Assembly: GCF_009902005.1 (NCBI RefSeq)
Contig: NZ_WUTT01000001.1
Span: 933,601-997,600, forward strand
Length of the DNA stretch: 64,000 nucleotides
Direction of reading: 5' to 3'
Source of the DNA: Halomonas alimentaria
Lineage (GTDB): Bacteria; Pseudomonadota; Gammaproteobacteria; Pseudomonadales; Halomonadaceae
The position numbers and the translations under genes were made by a program. Below are positions 26,829-36,225 of this stretch, in pieces. The notes below the pieces were generated by a model that saw only the letters and a list, made by a program, of their open reading frames with translations, made no database searches and was not told the origin of the DNA. Numbering within the stretch: position 1 is the first letter of the stretch; the number at the start of each line of letters is the position of its first letter.

Positions 26829-28718
26829 TCAGGCATCTTCTGCATGGATCTGCCCGGCCTGGCGGGCCAGGTCGTCGGCCTCGAAGCCGCCGAATACCGA
26901 GGCGCCCAGGTCGGCGGCGCTGGCCAGGTGGCGGAAGCCGCCGAACAGCTCGCGGCCCAGGCCAACGTGGTGGGGGGCCAGTTCGGCGACATGGCACTCG
27001 CGCTCGGCCCAGGTGTGGGCGTCCACCTTCGCCTCGAGGGTGCCGGAGTTGGCATCCAGGCGCACGATGTCGCCATCCTTGAGCTTTGCCAGCGGGCCTC
27101 CGTCCAGTGCCTCGGGGCTGATATGGATGGCCGCCGGCACCTTGCCGGAGGCGCCGGACATGCGCCCGTCGGTGACCAGTGCCACCTTGTGGCCGCGGTC
27201 CTGGAGTACGCCCAGGTAGGGCGTCAGCTTGTGCAGCTCCGGCATGCCGTTGGCCTTGGGGCCCTGGAAGCGCACCACGGTGATCACGTCGCGGTCCAGC
27301 TCGCCGGCCTCGAAGGCCGCCTTGAGCGCGTTCTGGTCCTCGAAGATCCTGACCGGGGCCTCCACCACGCGGTGCTCCTCGGCCACCGCCGAGACCTTGA
27401 TCACACCGCGACCCAGGTTGCCGTCCACCACGGTGAGCCCCCCCGTGGCGGCGAAGGGCGTTGCCACGCCACGCAGCACCTCCTCGTCGAGGCTCTTCTC
27501 GGGGCCCTCGCGCCAGGTGAGCTTGCCGTCCTCGAGGAAGGGTTCCCGGGTGTAGGCGGTGAGGTCGGTGCCGAACACCGTGGGGATGTCGCCATGGATC
27601 AGCCCCGCGGCGAGCAGCTCGCGGAACAGGAAGCTCATGCCGCCGGCGGCCTGGAAGTGATTGATGTCGGCCTGGCCGTTGGGATAGACCTGCATCAGGC
27701 TTGGCGTGATCGCGGAGAGGTCGGTGAAGTCCTCCCAGGTGATGGTGATGCCGGCGGCGGCGGCCATGGCCACCAGGTGCAGGGTGTGGTTGGTGGAGCC
27801 GCCGGAGGCGAGCAGGCCGACGATGGCGTTGACGATGGCGCGCTCGTCGACCTGCTTGTAGAAGGGGCGGTAGTCGCCGCCGGGCTCGCTGTTGCGGACC
27901 GCCTGCTCGGTGGCGAAGCGGGTCAGCGCCTCGCGCATTTCGGTGCCCGGGTTGACGAAGGAGGTGCCCGGCAGGTGCAGGCCCATCATCTCCATCATCA
28001 GCTGGTTGGAGTTGGCGGTGCCGTAGAAGGTGCAGGTCCCCGGGCTGTGGTAGGACTGCGACTCCGCCTCGAGCAGCTCCTCGCGGCTCGCCTTGCCCTC
28101 GGCGAACAGCTGGCGAATACGCGCCTTCTCCTTGTTGGGCAGCCCGCTGGGCATGGGGCCGGCCGGCACGAACATCGCCGGCAAATGGCCGAAGCGCGCC
28201 GCGGCGATAAACAGCCCCGGCACGATCTTGTCGCACACGCCCAGGTAGAGTGCGGCGTCGAACATGTTGTGGGAGAGGCCTACGGCGGCGGCCATGGCGA
28301 TGACGTCGCGGGAGAACAGCGACAGCTCCATGCCCGGCTGGCCCTGGGTGACGCCATCGCACATGGCCGGCACTCCCCCGGCGAACTGGGCGGTGGAGCC
28401 CATGGCGCGGGCGGCGGCCTTGATGGTCTCCGGGAAGGTCGCAAGCGGCTGGTGGGCCGAGAGCATGTCGTTGTAGGCGGAGATGATGCCGAGGTTGGCG
28501 CTGTTCATCAGCTTCAGCGCGTTCTTGTCCGTCTCGCCACAGGCGGCGAAGCCGTGGGCCAGGTTGCCACAGGAGAGCTCGCCGCGGTGTACGCCGCGGC
28601 GGTGCTGGTCGGCCATGCGGGCCTCGTAGAGGATGCGGCGCTCGGCGGAGCGCTCGCGGATGCGACGGGTGATGTCGGCGACGGTGGGATCGAGCGAGGG
28701 CAGCATGTCGAGCTCCAT
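26829..28718 (-). CDS. edd: 6-phosphogluconate dehydratase
   Basis: IlvD/Edd-family Fe-S dehydratase of 629 aa (typical about 605) that converts 6-phosphogluconate to KDPG, the committed Entner-Doudoroff step. Family Cys residues are visible in [28 protein letters not shown] and [13 protein letters not shown]. The start at 28718 lacks a clear ribosome site; an ATG at 28706 with GGAG 7 bases before may be the true one. It lies 12 bp after the aldehyde dehydrogenase gene and is read toward the mutarotase gene, facing zwf-pgl-eda. Confidence 0.96.
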   Translation of the reverse strand: MELDMLPSLDPTVADITRRIRERSAERRILYEARMADQHRRGVHRGELSCGNLAHGFAACGETDKNALKLMNSANLGIISAYNDMLSAHQPLATFPETIKAAARAMGSTAQFAGGVPAMCDGVTQGQPGMELSLFSRDVIAMAAAVGLSHNMFDAALYLGVCDKIVPGLFIAAARFGHLPAMFVPAGPMPSGLPNKEKARIRQLFAEGKASREELLEAESQSYHSPGTCTFYGTANSNQLMMEMMGLHLPGTSFVNPGTEMREALTRFATEQAVRNSEPGGDYRPFYKQVDERAIVNAIVGLLASGGSTNHTLHLVAMAAAAGITITWEDFTDLSAITPSLMQVYPNGQADINHFQAAGGMSFLFRELLAAGLIHGDIPTVFGTDLTAYTREPFLEDGKLTWREGPEKSLDEEVLRGVATPFAATGGLTVVDGNLGRGVIKVSAVAEEHRVVEAPVRIFEDQNALKAAFEAGELDRDVITVVRFQGPKANGMPELHKLTPYLGVLQDRGHKVALVTDGRMSGASGKVPAAIHISPEALDGGPLAKLKDGDIVRLDANSGTLEAKVDAHTWAERECHVAELAPHHVGLGRELFGGFRHLASAADLGASVFGGFEADDLARQAGQIHAEDA

Positions 28719-28730
28719 TGGGTTGGTGCG

Positions 28731-30128
28731 CTAGAGGCCCAGCAGCCTGAGCAGCCAGCGCCGATAGGGAGGATTGAGCCAGCCTACCGGGCTGCGTGGT
28801 GACTGGAGGAAGACGGCGCGGGCATGGCTGAATCGCCGAAAGCCCGCCTCGCCCTGGTAGCTGCCGATACCGCTCTCGCCTACGCCGCCGAAGGGCAGGG
28901 CGGGTACGGCGTTGTGCCACAGGGTGTCATTGAACACCACGCCGCCGGAGTGGGTCTCCTCGAGCAGCCGGCGGCGCAGGTCACTGTCGTCGGTAAAGGC
29001 ATAGAGCGCCAATGGGCGGGGAGCGCGCTGGACACGGGCAATGGCGTTATCCATATCAGGCACCCCGATCACCGACAGCCAGGGACCGAAGACCTCCTCA
29101 CGCATGATGGCCAGGTTCTCGGTGGGGTCGACCACCAGGGTTGGCGGCAGCTTGACGCCGCCATCGGCCAGCTCGAGTCTCTCGCCGAGTTCGATCACCC
29201 GGCAGCCATGGTTCCGGGCCTCGTAGAGCATGCTCTCGAGTCGCGCGCGATGTTCGGCACCCGGCACCGAACTGTAGTCGCGGCTGGCGGTGCCCTCGGG
29301 GTAGAAGCGTGACACCTGGTGCTGCATCGCCTTGAGGAACCCCTCCAGCTGAGGGGCCTCCACCAGCACGTAGTCGGGGGCGATGCAGGTGCGGCCGGCG
29401 TTGAGCCACTTGCCGAAGGCGATGCGCTCGGCAGCCTTCTCCAGATCGGCATCGCCGGCTATCAGGACCGGGGTCTTGCCGCCTAGTTCGAGGGTGATCG
29501 GTGTCAGGTTGGCCGCCGCGGCGCGCGCCACCTCGCGACCGATGGCGGCGCTGCCGGTGAACAGCAGGTGGTCGAAGGGCAGGGCGGCGAAGGCGCGGGC
29601 CACCTCGGAATCACCCTCCATCACGCAGAGCTCCTCCGGGGCGAAGTAGCGAGCCGCCAGGCGAGCCATCAGCACCGAGGTGGCCGGGGTCTGCTCGCTG
29701 GGCTTGATCATCACCCGGTTGCCGGCGGCCAGGGCATCGATGGCGGGCAGCCAGGCGAGGCTCCAGGGATAGTTGGAGGGGGAGATGATGCCCACCACCC
29801 CCAGCGGCTGGGTGTGCACCCGGGCACGGGCCGGCTGCAGTCGCCAGCCGACCGGCTGACGGCTGGGTCGCATCCAGCGGCGCAGCCGGCGGCGGGCGAA
29901 GCCTGCGCCCTGGAGTATGGTGGCCACCTCGGCCAGGCGGGTCTCCACCTCGGCCCGCTGGCCGAAGTCGGTGCTGATGGCTTCGGCGATCTCGTCGCGG
30001 TGGCGGCGGGTCAGGGTGGCCAGGCGCGTCAGTCGATCACGGCGGGTGGCAAGGCTCGGATAGGGCTCCGCAGTGAAGGCGCGGCGCTGGGCGTCGAGCT
30101 GGACCTGGAGATCACGGGCATGACTCAT
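28731..30128 (-). CDS. Coniferyl-aldehyde-dehydrogenase-type ALDH
   Basis: Aldehyde dehydrogenase of 465 aa of the shorter class-3 style group. Visible are [48 protein letters not shown] (Glu base) and [14 protein letters not shown] (catalytic Cys). The hydrophobic end ([10 protein letters not shown]) could touch the membrane, as in fatty-aldehyde ALDHs. Likely substrates are aromatic or long-chain aldehydes; the sequence does not decide. The ATG at 30128 has AGGA upstream; the frame runs far further 5' without looking coding. It is first in the leftward group with edd. Confidence 0.88.
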   Translation of the reverse strand: MSHARDLQVQLDAQRRAFTAEPYPSLATRRDRLTRLATLTRRHRDEIAEAISTDFGQRAEVETRLAEVATILQGAGFARRRLRRWMRPSRQPVGWRLQPARARVHTQPLGVVGIISPSNYPWSLAWLPAIDALAAGNRVMIKPSEQTPATSVLMARLAARYFAPEELCVMEGDSEVARAFAALPFDHLLFTGSAAIGREVARAAAANLTPITLELGGKTPVLIAGDADLEKAAERIAFGKWLNAGRTCIAPDYVLVEAPQLEGFLKAMQHQVSRFYPEGTASRDYSSVPGAEHRARLESMLYEARNHGCRVIELGERLELADGGVKLPPTLVVDPTENLAIMREEVFGPWLSVIGVPDMDNAIARVQRAPRPLALYAFTDDSDLRRRLLEETHSGGVVFNDTLWHNAVPALPFGGVGESGIGSYQGEAGFRRFSHARAVFLQSPRSPVGWLNPPYRRWLLRLLGL

Positions 30129-30239
30129 GCTGGGATCCTGTTCACGGTGATGGAAGGTCGGTCGGGGTCTGGGCACAATGGTGGCGCCATCTCGCCGCCA
30201 GGGAAAGGTGCCAGGACGCCCCGTGAATGGAGTGATCGC

Positions 30240-31373
30240 ATGTCCATGCTGAAGCGTCAGACTATACCCGCCATGGAGGCGGTCTCCGCCACCGACTGGA
30301 ATGCCCTGGTCGGTGATGATTATCCGTTCCTGCGCCACGAGTTCCTGCATGCCCTGGAGGCCAGTGGCTCGGTGGGGCCGCCTACCGGCTGGGTGCCGCG
30401 CCACCAGACCCTGTGGCAGGGCGAATCGCTGGTCGGCGTCATGCCGCTGTATCACAAGCACCACTCCTTCGGCGAATACGTCTTCGACTGGGCCTGGGCC
30501 GATGCCTGGGAGCGCGCCGGTGGACGTTACTATCCCAAGGCGCTGACGGCGATTCCCTACACGCCGGCGCCGGGCCCGCGCCTGGCCCTGGCGCCGGGGG
30601 TCGATCCGCGCGCGGCTCGCGAGGTGCTGGCCGACGCCTGGGAGATGGGCAACCTCTCGAGCTGGCACCTGCTGTTTGCCGAGGAGGACGAGGTGGCCGG
30701 GTGGCAGGCGGCTCGCCCGGAGCTGCTGGCGCGCCACGGGGTGCAGTTCCAGTGGCGCGATCGCGGCTATGGTGACTTCACGGGCTTCCTGGCTGCCATG
30801 AACTCCAAGCGCCGCAAGGCGATCCGCCGCGAACGACGAATCGTTGCCGACCAGGGACTCACCCTGCACCGCCTTGAGGGCGAGGCGGTCGACGCCGCGG
30901 CCCTCGAGCACTTCTATCGCTGCTACGAGATCACCTACCTGGAGCGCGGACGCCACGGCTACCTGAACCTCGAGTTCTTCCGGCGCCTGCGCGCCAGCCT
31001 GCCGGAAGCGCTCTTGCTGGTGCAGGCGCGCCTCGACGGCAAACCGGTGGCGGCGGCACTCTGCCTGCAGGGCACGCGTACCCTCTACGGGCGCTACTGG
31101 GGCAGCGAGGTGGTCGCCGACTGCCTGCACTTCGAGGCCTGCTACTACCAGGGCATCGAGCACTGCCTCGAACGCGGCCTCACCGCCTTCGACCCCGGGA
31201 CCCAGGGCGAGCACAAGCTGACCCGCGGGTTCGAGCCGCGGCTGCTGACCTCGCTGCATCATATTGCCGACCCACGCCTGCGCGACGCCGTGGCGCGCTT
31301 TTGTGCCGAAGAGCGTGTCCAGGTGCGCGCCTACTGCCGGGATGCCGAGCAGGCGCTGCCGTTCAGGACTTGA
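30240..31373 (+). CDS. FemAB/GNAT-like N-acyltransferase (peptidogalycan-type)
   Basis: Protein of 377 aa with a GNAT/FemAB-like double fold. The N-terminal half has PFLRHEFLHALEASGSVGPPTGW, the C-terminal half includes KRRKAIRRERRIVADQG and GRYWGSEVVADCLHFEACYYQGIEHC. This matches a widely distributed group annotated as GNAT or peptidogalycan biosynthesis proteins whose substrate is unknown. It is divergent from the ALDH gene across 111 bp. The long in-frame extension upstream overlaps the ALDH gene and is not real; GGAG lies before the ATG at 30240. Confidence 0.8.
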   Translation: MSMLKRQTIPAMEAVSATDWNALVGDDYPFLRHEFLHALEASGSVGPPTGWVPRHQTLWQGESLVGVMPLYHKHHSFGEYVFDWAWADAWERAGGRYYPKALTAIPYTPAPGPRLALAPGVDPRAAREVLADAWEMGNLSSWHLLFAEEDEVAGWQAARPELLARHGVQFQWRDRGYGDFTGFLAAMNSKRRKAIRRERRIVADQGLTLHRLEGEAVDAAALEHFYRCYEITYLERGRHGYLNLEFFRRLRASLPEALLLVQARLDGKPVAAALCLQGTRTLYGRYWGSEVVADCLHFEACYYQGIEHCLERGLTAFDPGTQGEHKLTRGFEPRLLTSLHHIADPRLRDAVARFCAEERVQVRAYCRDAEQALPFRT

Positions 31374-31383
31374 ATCGCTGCAA

Positions 31384-31410
31384 GGCACAGTAGCGAAGCA
31401 GAACTGTGCC
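31384..31410 (+). terminator. Inverted repeat after the acyltransferase gene
   Basis: GGCACAG (31384-31390) and CTGTGCC (31404-31410) pair perfectly, 10 bp after the stop. TATACT at 31418-31423 just beyond may be the -10 box of the next gene, but no matching -35 was seen. Confidence 0.4.
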
Positions 31411-31562
31411 GCATTGCTATACTTCTGGCGTTGCGGCGGGTGGACTAAGGGTTGTTGATCCGTTTGCACAAGGTTGCGTAGCGGGCATGTTCTGCTACGT
31501 GTTGCCTTTTGTCCCAGGAAGCTTGCCCGGCCAGGTAATGCCGGCAGGAAGGATGCGTAACA

Positions 31563-32930
31563 ATGGATATGTTGCAGCAACGCTGCTGGATGGTCGCTCA
31601 GCGGGCACCGGTCCAGAAGCGGATGGAGCAGGAACTGGGTCGGCTTGGATGGGAGGTGAATGGCCTGGCTCCTCCCTATTCGGTGGAAGAGGTGCGTCAG
31701 CAGGCGTGTCATGCGGGGGTGGTTCACTTCCCGGATCTCTCCAGGCAGGGGCTCCGGCACGTCGAGTCGCTGATCATCTCTTCCGGAATCCCCTGTGTGG
31801 GGGTCATCTCTCCGGATTGCCTGGATGACGATGAGGTGCGCAACGTCATCGCCAACCTCTGTCACGGCTTTGTGGTCGAGCCCCATGAACTGGAAAACCT
31901 GGACTGCCTGCTGCGCCATGCCGCCCGGCTCGGCAAGCTCCAGAAGGAGGTGGCGGATGGCCCGTGCAACGGCGAAGTAGGGGAGACCTCACCCGGCGAG
32001 TACGAAATGGTGGGGTCGACGCCTGCGATGTGGAAACTCTTCAAGACCATCCGCAAGGTGGCGGCGGTGGATGCTTCGGTATGCATCAGCGGCGAGTCCG
32101 GCACGGGCAAGGAGCTGACCGCCCAGGCAATCCATGAGCGCTCCCAGCGCGCCAAGCAGCCCTTCCATGCGATCAACTGCGGTGCCTTGCCCGACCACCT
32201 GATCCAGTCGGAGCTCTTCGGCCACGAGAAGGGGGCCTTTACCGGTGCGGTACAGCGAAAGATCGGCAGGATCGAGGCCGCGGATGGCGGCACCCTGTTC
32301 CTGGACGAGATCGGTGACCTGCCACTGGAGCTGCAGGTCAACCTGCTGCGCTTCCTCGAGACCCGGCGCATCCAGCGGGTCGGGGGGCTAGAGGAGATAC
32401 CGGTGGATGTGCGAATCCTCGCCGCCACCCACGTGGATCTCGAACGGGCCGTGGCCGAGCAGCGGTTCCGGGAAGACCTCTTTCATCGGCTGAATGTGCT
32501 GCAGGTCAAGGTGCCCCCGCTGCGGGAGCATCCCGAGGATATCGAGATACTGGCGCGCTACTTCTTCGAACGGTTCAGCCATGAGAAACCCAGCCAGTTG
32601 AAGGGCTTCTCCAGCGAGGCCCTGCTGGTGATGCGTCAGTATCGCTGGCCAGGCAACGTCAGGGAGCTGATCAACCGGGTACGACGCGCCATGGTCATGT
32701 GTGACAACCGCCTCATCCAGCCGGATGACCTGGGCATCGAGCGGCGTAGCCTGCCTCGCTGCACGATGACCCTGGATCAGGCACGCGATGCGGCTGAGCG
32801 CGATATCCTGCTGGCGGCACTCGGCCGTAACCACAACCAAGTACAGCCGACCTCCAAGGAACTCGGGGTCTCCCGCGTCACCATTTATCGGCTGATGGAA
32901 AAGCACGGCATCGCCCGAAAGCTGGCCTGA
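31563..32930 (+). CDS. Sigma-54-dependent activator with degenerate N-terminal receiver-like domain
   Basis: Enhancer-binding protein of 455 aa. Residues 1-125 resemble a receiver-like domain without clear phospho-acceptor signatures, as in the VpsR group. The AAA+ domain follows with Walker A GESGTGKE (177-184), the sigma-54 contact loop GAFTGA (224-229) and Walker B LFLDEIGD (245-252). A Fis-type helix-turn-helix ends it (about 415-450, SKELGVSRVTIYRLMEKHGI). A consensus sigma-54 promoter 285 bp beyond its stop drives the secretion/amyloid genes, so that operon is the likely target. It has its own terminator. Confidence 0.9.
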   Translation: MDMLQQRCWMVAQRAPVQKRMEQELGRLGWEVNGLAPPYSVEEVRQQACHAGVVHFPDLSRQGLRHVESLIISSGIPCVGVISPDCLDDDEVRNVIANLCHGFVVEPHELENLDCLLRHAARLGKLQKEVADGPCNGEVGETSPGEYEMVGSTPAMWKLFKTIRKVAAVDASVCISGESGTGKELTAQAIHERSQRAKQPFHAINCGALPDHLIQSELFGHEKGAFTGAVQRKIGRIEAADGGTLFLDEIGDLPLELQVNLLRFLETRRIQRVGGLEEIPVDVRILAATHVDLERAVAEQRFREDLFHRLNVLQVKVPPLREHPEDIEILARYFFERFSHEKPSQLKGFSSEALLVMRQYRWPGNVRELINRVRRAMVMCDNRLIQPDDLGIERRSLPRCTMTLDQARDAAERDILLAALGRNHNQVQPTSKELGVSRVTIYRLMEKHGIARKLA

Positions 32931-32990
32931 GGCTCCCCACGCCTCTTCCAGAACGCCGCCCTCCCTTTCCGCTAACGCCTTTCCTTCCTG

Positions 32991-33019
32991 CATCCACGCC
33001 TCACCAGGCGTGGATTTTT
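32991..33019 (+). terminator. Rho-independent terminator of the activator gene
   Basis: ATCCACGCCT (32991-33000) and AGGCGTGGAT (33005-33014) form a perfect 10-bp stem with CACC loop, followed by TTTTT to 33019. Confidence 0.9.
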
Positions 33020-33143
33020 TCTTCCTGCCGGTTTGGTGGCTGATGCATCAGCGCTGTTACATTCGAGGAAAAATCAATAACTTTCTGATTTATAAAGATT
33101 ATTATCGGGATTCCTGGATATCTTGTCGCCCAATACTCCGAAC

Positions 33144-33204
33144 GTGTTACGCAATCTTAACACTTTGCAATATTCGCTTTTACTTTAACTTATTGAAGTT
33201 AAAG
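33144..33204. promoter_or_regulatory. Two palindromes upstream of the sigma-54 promoter
   Basis: In an unusually AT-rich 200-bp stretch, GTGTTA (33144-33149) pairs with TAACAC (33158-33163), and CTTTAACTT (33183-33191) pairs perfectly with AAGTTAAAG (33196-33204). They are plausible binding sites for the neighbouring activator, a repressor or a bending protein. The second sits only 11 bp before the -24 region. Confidence 0.5.
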
Positions 33205-33215
33205 GTTTTCACATG

Positions 33216-33232
33216 TTGGCACGAGGATTGCT
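33216..33232 (+). promoter_or_regulatory. Consensus sigma-54 (-24/-12) promoter
   Basis: TTGGCACGAGGATTGCT matches the sigma-54 consensus (TGGCAC N5 TTGCW) at every conserved base, with GG at 33218-33219 and GC at 33230-33231 at the right spacing. Transcription should start near 33243, 77 bp before the first gene of the secreted-protein operon. Confidence 0.9.
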
Positions 33233-33319
33233 GTAACAAGGGCAAGAGCAAGGAAAAGATCAAGAACTACGACGTTGTAAGTGACCCGATGATGGGACGT
33301 GTTTCACGGAGAGCCTGAG

Positions 33320-33703
33320 ATGAACGTGATCCAGTCAGCCAACCGCAGACAGAGCGCATCAGGGCGTTGCACGCACCTGCTGTCGGCTGGCATCGGCGCG
33401 CTCTTCCTGGTGACGGCCCATCAGGCCGCGGCGGATGAAGCCGAGGCCGCTCTGGAACTGGCGCTGTTTGGCGACCAGGTGGTCGAGCTGCTGGAGGATG
33501 CAAGCCTGGCCGGAATTCGCGGCAAGTACGTGGAGCGCCGTGACGAGCTCGTGGACACCGTGATCCTGTGGGATGAGCGTCCCGGCGGCTCCGGTCAGGG
33601 CGGAAATGGTGCCGGTGGTCCGAGCGGCAACAGTGCCCAGGGGTTCAACAATCACCAGGCCACCAGGGTCACCACGCAGAGGAGTCAGTCGTCATGGCGG
33701 TAA
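33320..33703 (+). CDS. Small secreted protein, first gene of the Fap-like operon
   Basis: Protein of 127 aa with a long signal peptide (hydrophobic LLSAGIGALFLVTAHQ, cleavage predicted after QAAA near residue 38). The mature part contains DASLAGIRGKYVERRDELVD, close in wording to DAELGQLRGRFVDKGR of the FapE-like gene downstream, and a Gly/Asn/Gln-rich tail (GGSGQGGNGAGGPSGNSAQG). No known family is recognised. By position it may be a periplasmic helper or minor fibre component. CGGAGAG precedes the ATG, and its end overlaps the next gene by 10 bp. Confidence 0.7.
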   Translation: MNVIQSANRRQSASGRCTHLLSAGIGALFLVTAHQAAADEAEAALELALFGDQVVELLEDASLAGIRGKYVERRDELVDTVILWDERPGGSGQGGNGAGGPSGNSAQGFNNHQATRVTTQRSQSSWR

Positions 33704-34275
33704 CCAGGCAAACGGCAACCACGCAAAGGACTACACCGGTAGTCGTGATGGGGGTACGGGGAAGGCAGTGCCGGCTTCTGAGAACGACGCTGGTCGCTGC
33801 GATCGCGGCAGGGGTGATGGCCCACGCCTCGCTGAGCATCGCCGCCGACGCCTCGACCCAACACAGGCTTAACCCCGGTGTCAGGCCCGGCGATATCGTC
33901 ATCATGCGGGAGGTGGAGCCGACCCACATTCGCTCGGTCGATCGTTATGCCGGCCCCATTACCTCGCGGGCCAATGTTCGCGACGCCGGCATGGAGATGC
34001 AGCGCAGGCTGGTGAGCGGCGGCGTCGTTGCGCTCTCGGATGATCGGGCGGCAGGGGTTCGCAGCACAGCGGTGTCCACGGCCGGCGTGGCCCTGCGCCA
34101 TACCGAACTGCTGCGCACCGGTCTGGAGGGCGTCGAGGTCGGCTCGCGTCGTGCCGCCAGCCCCCTGGGCGGCGGCAGCGCCAGCGGGGGAGTCGCCGGG
34201 CGTGTGACCTCGGCCACCGCCGGCATCGCGGGCAGTGTCAATCGCGCACTCGCACCTCTGACAGGGCGGAACTAA
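33694..34275 (+). CDS. Exported protein of unknown function in the Fap-like operon
   Basis: Protein of 193 aa with a long basic N-region and a hydrophobic segment (LRTTLVAAIAAGVMAHASLS) ending in SIAADAS, a likely signal peptide of about 51 residues. The mature part is soluble, starting RLNPGVRPGDIVIMREVEPTH, with a Gly/Ser-rich end. No family is recognised. It is translationally overlapped with the gene before it and 2 bp from the next, so it belongs to the same transcript; a role in assembly or secretion of the repeat proteins is inferred. Confidence 0.7.
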   Translation: MAVTRQTATTQRTTPVVVMGVRGRQCRLLRTTLVAAIAAGVMAHASLSIAADASTQHRLNPGVRPGDIVIMREVEPTHIRSVDRYAGPITSRANVRDAGMEMQRRLVSGGVVALSDDRAAGVRSTAVSTAGVALRHTELLRTGLEGVEVGSRRAASPLGGGSASGGVAGRVTSATAGIAGSVNRALAPLTGRN

Positions 34276-34277
34276 CC

Positions 34278-34913
34278 ATGGCGACTGAACGCTTCAGATT
34301 TTCGATGCAGGGTCGCCCGGTCAGGGTGACGGCCATCGCCCTGGCACTGGGCCTGATAGCGGGCCTCGGCCAGTCGGCCATGGCGGATCTTCGCAACAGC
34401 AGCGTGGTCGAGGGCAATGCCCTGAGCGGCATTACCGGGGTCAGCACCACCAATATGGCGGCCGGTGACGGCAACCTGCAGAGCAATAGCGGGGTGGTGG
34501 TCATGGGCACGACGGTCAGTGCCGCCAACACCCTGATGCAGTCCTCGCGCATCGAGCAGCGCATCGGAAGTCAAGACGAAACAGTAGGAATCAAGGGCCG
34601 CGCCTTTCGACAGTCCGAGGGATGGCTGTCGATCAACCAGGCGGCGGGCCAGGGGAATGTGCAGAGCAACTCCATGGGAGTGGCTCTGGGCATATCGGCC
34701 AGCAACCTCAGCGACGCCACGTTGCAGCAGGTGTTGGCCGATCAGCAGGGGCTGAGAGGTACCGATGAAGCGTCCGGCAGCACGCAGCGAAGAATCGAGG
34801 TGGACAAGACCTCCTTCGCGGGTGCCCGGGGCATCATCCAGGTCAACCAGTCAGCCGGTACGGGGAATGCCACTCGCAACAGCTTCCGCATGAACATGGC
34901 GCTGGGGCAGTAG
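34278..34913 (+). CDS. Secreted repeat protein, FapB-like minor amyloid subunit candidate
   Basis: Protein of 211 aa with a signal peptide ending QSAMA (residue 36). The mature chain holds three imperfect repeats built on N-x-AAG-x-GN-x-Q-x-NS: NMAAGDGNLQSNS (59-71), NQAAGQGNVQSNS (120-132) and NQSAGTGNATRNS (190-202). Asn/Gln ladders between small residues are typical of curli- and Fap-type amyloid subunits. Two other proteins of the operon share the motif. Fewer linkers and the smaller size suggest the nucleator or minor subunit, with the 34981 gene as the major one. Confidence 0.72.
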   Translation: MATERFRFSMQGRPVRVTAIALALGLIAGLGQSAMADLRNSSVVEGNALSGITGVSTTNMAAGDGNLQSNSGVVVMGTTVSAANTLMQSSRIEQRIGSQDETVGIKGRAFRQSEGWLSINQAAGQGNVQSNSMGVALGISASNLSDATLQQVLADQQGLRGTDEASGSTQRRIEVDKTSFAGARGIIQVNQSAGTGNATRNSFRMNMALGQ

Positions 34914-34980
34914 CGTGACCCGAAGGAAGCAAGTCACGGCAGTAACAATAGAACGATTCGGCTCATTCGGGAGAAAGACC

Positions 34981-36123
34981 ATGAAAACGTTCCACAAAGC
35001 ACCGCTAGCACTCGCCATCACCGCGCTGATGACCGCGCCCGCTGCCTTCGCTGACAATGAGTTCAGCGCCGAGAGCGATATCACGTCTACCTTTATGAAC
35101 AGTATCGATGTGGAGTTGAAACACAAGTCAGACACCGACAAGGACTTCGATGTCGATATCACCGTCAATGACTGGGCCAACTACTACTCCGGCGCCCTGG
35201 TCGATAGCAAGCAGTTCAGCGACTACAACGAGGTCACCAGCACGGGCTCCGCCAATAACGCCTCCGTCGGCGATGGCGCTGCCGCCGCGGTCGGGGCGAC
35301 CGGTAACGTCGGGCTGAACGTGGCCGCCGGCGACAGCAACGCCCAGGCCAACGATGCCGCCCTCGCCGCCAATGACGCCGCCGACGTGTTCGGTCAGGCC
35401 GAGATCTTCTCGGCGCAGCATGCCATGCAAAACACCAACACCGATGTGGGTAGCCCCAACACCGCCAGCCTGGGCGCCGGCTCCTTGAATAATGCCAGCG
35501 GTAACGTCGGCGTCAATATCGCGGCCGGGGTGGGCAATATCCAGCAGAACGCCCTGTCGGCCTCGCAGAACTCAGCCGGTGGTCATGCGCGTGCCACCGT
35601 GGGCGGTGTCCAGCAGACCGCGGGTAACGTCACCAATCGTGAGGCTCTGAGAGAGAGGCAGGTCACTACAACCCGGACGAGTGTGAGTGGCACTCTGGAT
35701 AACGATGCGTCAATTACGGGCGACTACAACGGCACCTGGCAGCAGACCAACCAGGTGTATCCGGAGATCTGGTTCGGCGGCACCCAGGGCCAAGGTCATG
35801 ATAGCGGTCAAACCTACCAAGGGCATCTGGACTTCGATGGTCAGAGCGCCGACACCGACCAGTTTGCCGGCATTGAGGGCGGCGCGGTCACCTTCGAGGT
35901 AGGGGATGTGGCGCTGAGCGGCACCCTGTCGGGAAATGTCCAGCATACGCACTACATCAATATCGACAACCCCAACGATGCCACCCTAGGCGCCGGTGCC
36001 CTGCAGAGCATCAGCGGCAACGTCGGGGTCAATATCGCCGCGGGCAGCAACAACCTGCAGCGTAACTCCCTGGCGATCGCCTCGTCCCTGGGGCCGGTCA
36101 ACCCGGGCAATCCTCCCGAGTAA
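34981..36123 (+). CDS. Secreted repeat protein, FapC-like major amyloid subunit candidate
   Basis: Protein of 380 aa with a clear signal peptide (AAFA, residue 24). Three related blocks at about 91-128, 160-196 and 332-366 read N-A-S-L-G-A-G ... GNVGVNIAAGVGNIQQNAL and close variants. Acidic, Asn/Gln/Gly-rich linkers separate them; the last linker (about 197-330) is the longest. Cys is absent from the mature chain. Three repeats with variable linkers mirror FapC of Pseudomonas, but the repeat sequence must be compared. GGGAGA precedes the ATG. A terminator follows the gene, so it and the upstream subunits would be made in larger amounts than the secretion genes. Confidence 0.75.
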   Translation: MKTFHKAPLALAITALMTAPAAFADNEFSAESDITSTFMNSIDVELKHKSDTDKDFDVDITVNDWANYYSGALVDSKQFSDYNEVTSTGSANNASVGDGAAAAVGATGNVGLNVAAGDSNAQANDAALAANDAADVFGQAEIFSAQHAMQNTNTDVGSPNTASLGAGSLNNASGNVGVNIAAGVGNIQQNALSASQNSAGGHARATVGGVQQTAGNVTNREALRERQVTTTRTSVSGTLDNDASITGDYNGTWQQTNQVYPEIWFGGTQGQGHDSGQTYQGHLDFDGQSADTDQFAGIEGGAVTFEVGDVALSGTLSGNVQHTHYINIDNPNDATLGAGALQSISGNVGVNIAAGSNNLQRNSLAIASSLGPVNPGNPPE

Positions 36124-36166
36124 GCCTTTATGGCTACTACTATCATGAGAGAGTATTAGCGAAATA

Positions 36167-36194
36167 CCCGGCCTGCCTTGGCAGGTCGGGTTTT
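36167..36194 (+). terminator. Terminator after the major repeat-protein gene
   Basis: CCCGGCCTGCC (36167-36177) and GGCAGGTCGGG (36180-36190) pair with one G-T wobble, followed by TTTT. It sits inside the operon, so partial read-through into the peptidase and barrel genes is expected. Confidence 0.8.
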
Positions 36195-36225
36195 ACCCAG
36201 CTTGTTGAGATGGAGCGAGGATGTT

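Noticed and set aside
30129..31919. N-terminal extension of the aldehyde dehydrogenase frame on the minus strand
   Set aside because: The extension lies wholly opposite the acyltransferase gene and the start of the activator gene. Conserved ALDH sequence and a ribosome site support the ATG at 30128.
33010..33318. 102-codon plus-strand frame upstream of the Fap-like operon
   Set aside because: It begins in the terminator stem and runs through AT-rich regulatory DNA and the sigma-54 promoter. The composition is non-coding and there is no ribosome site.
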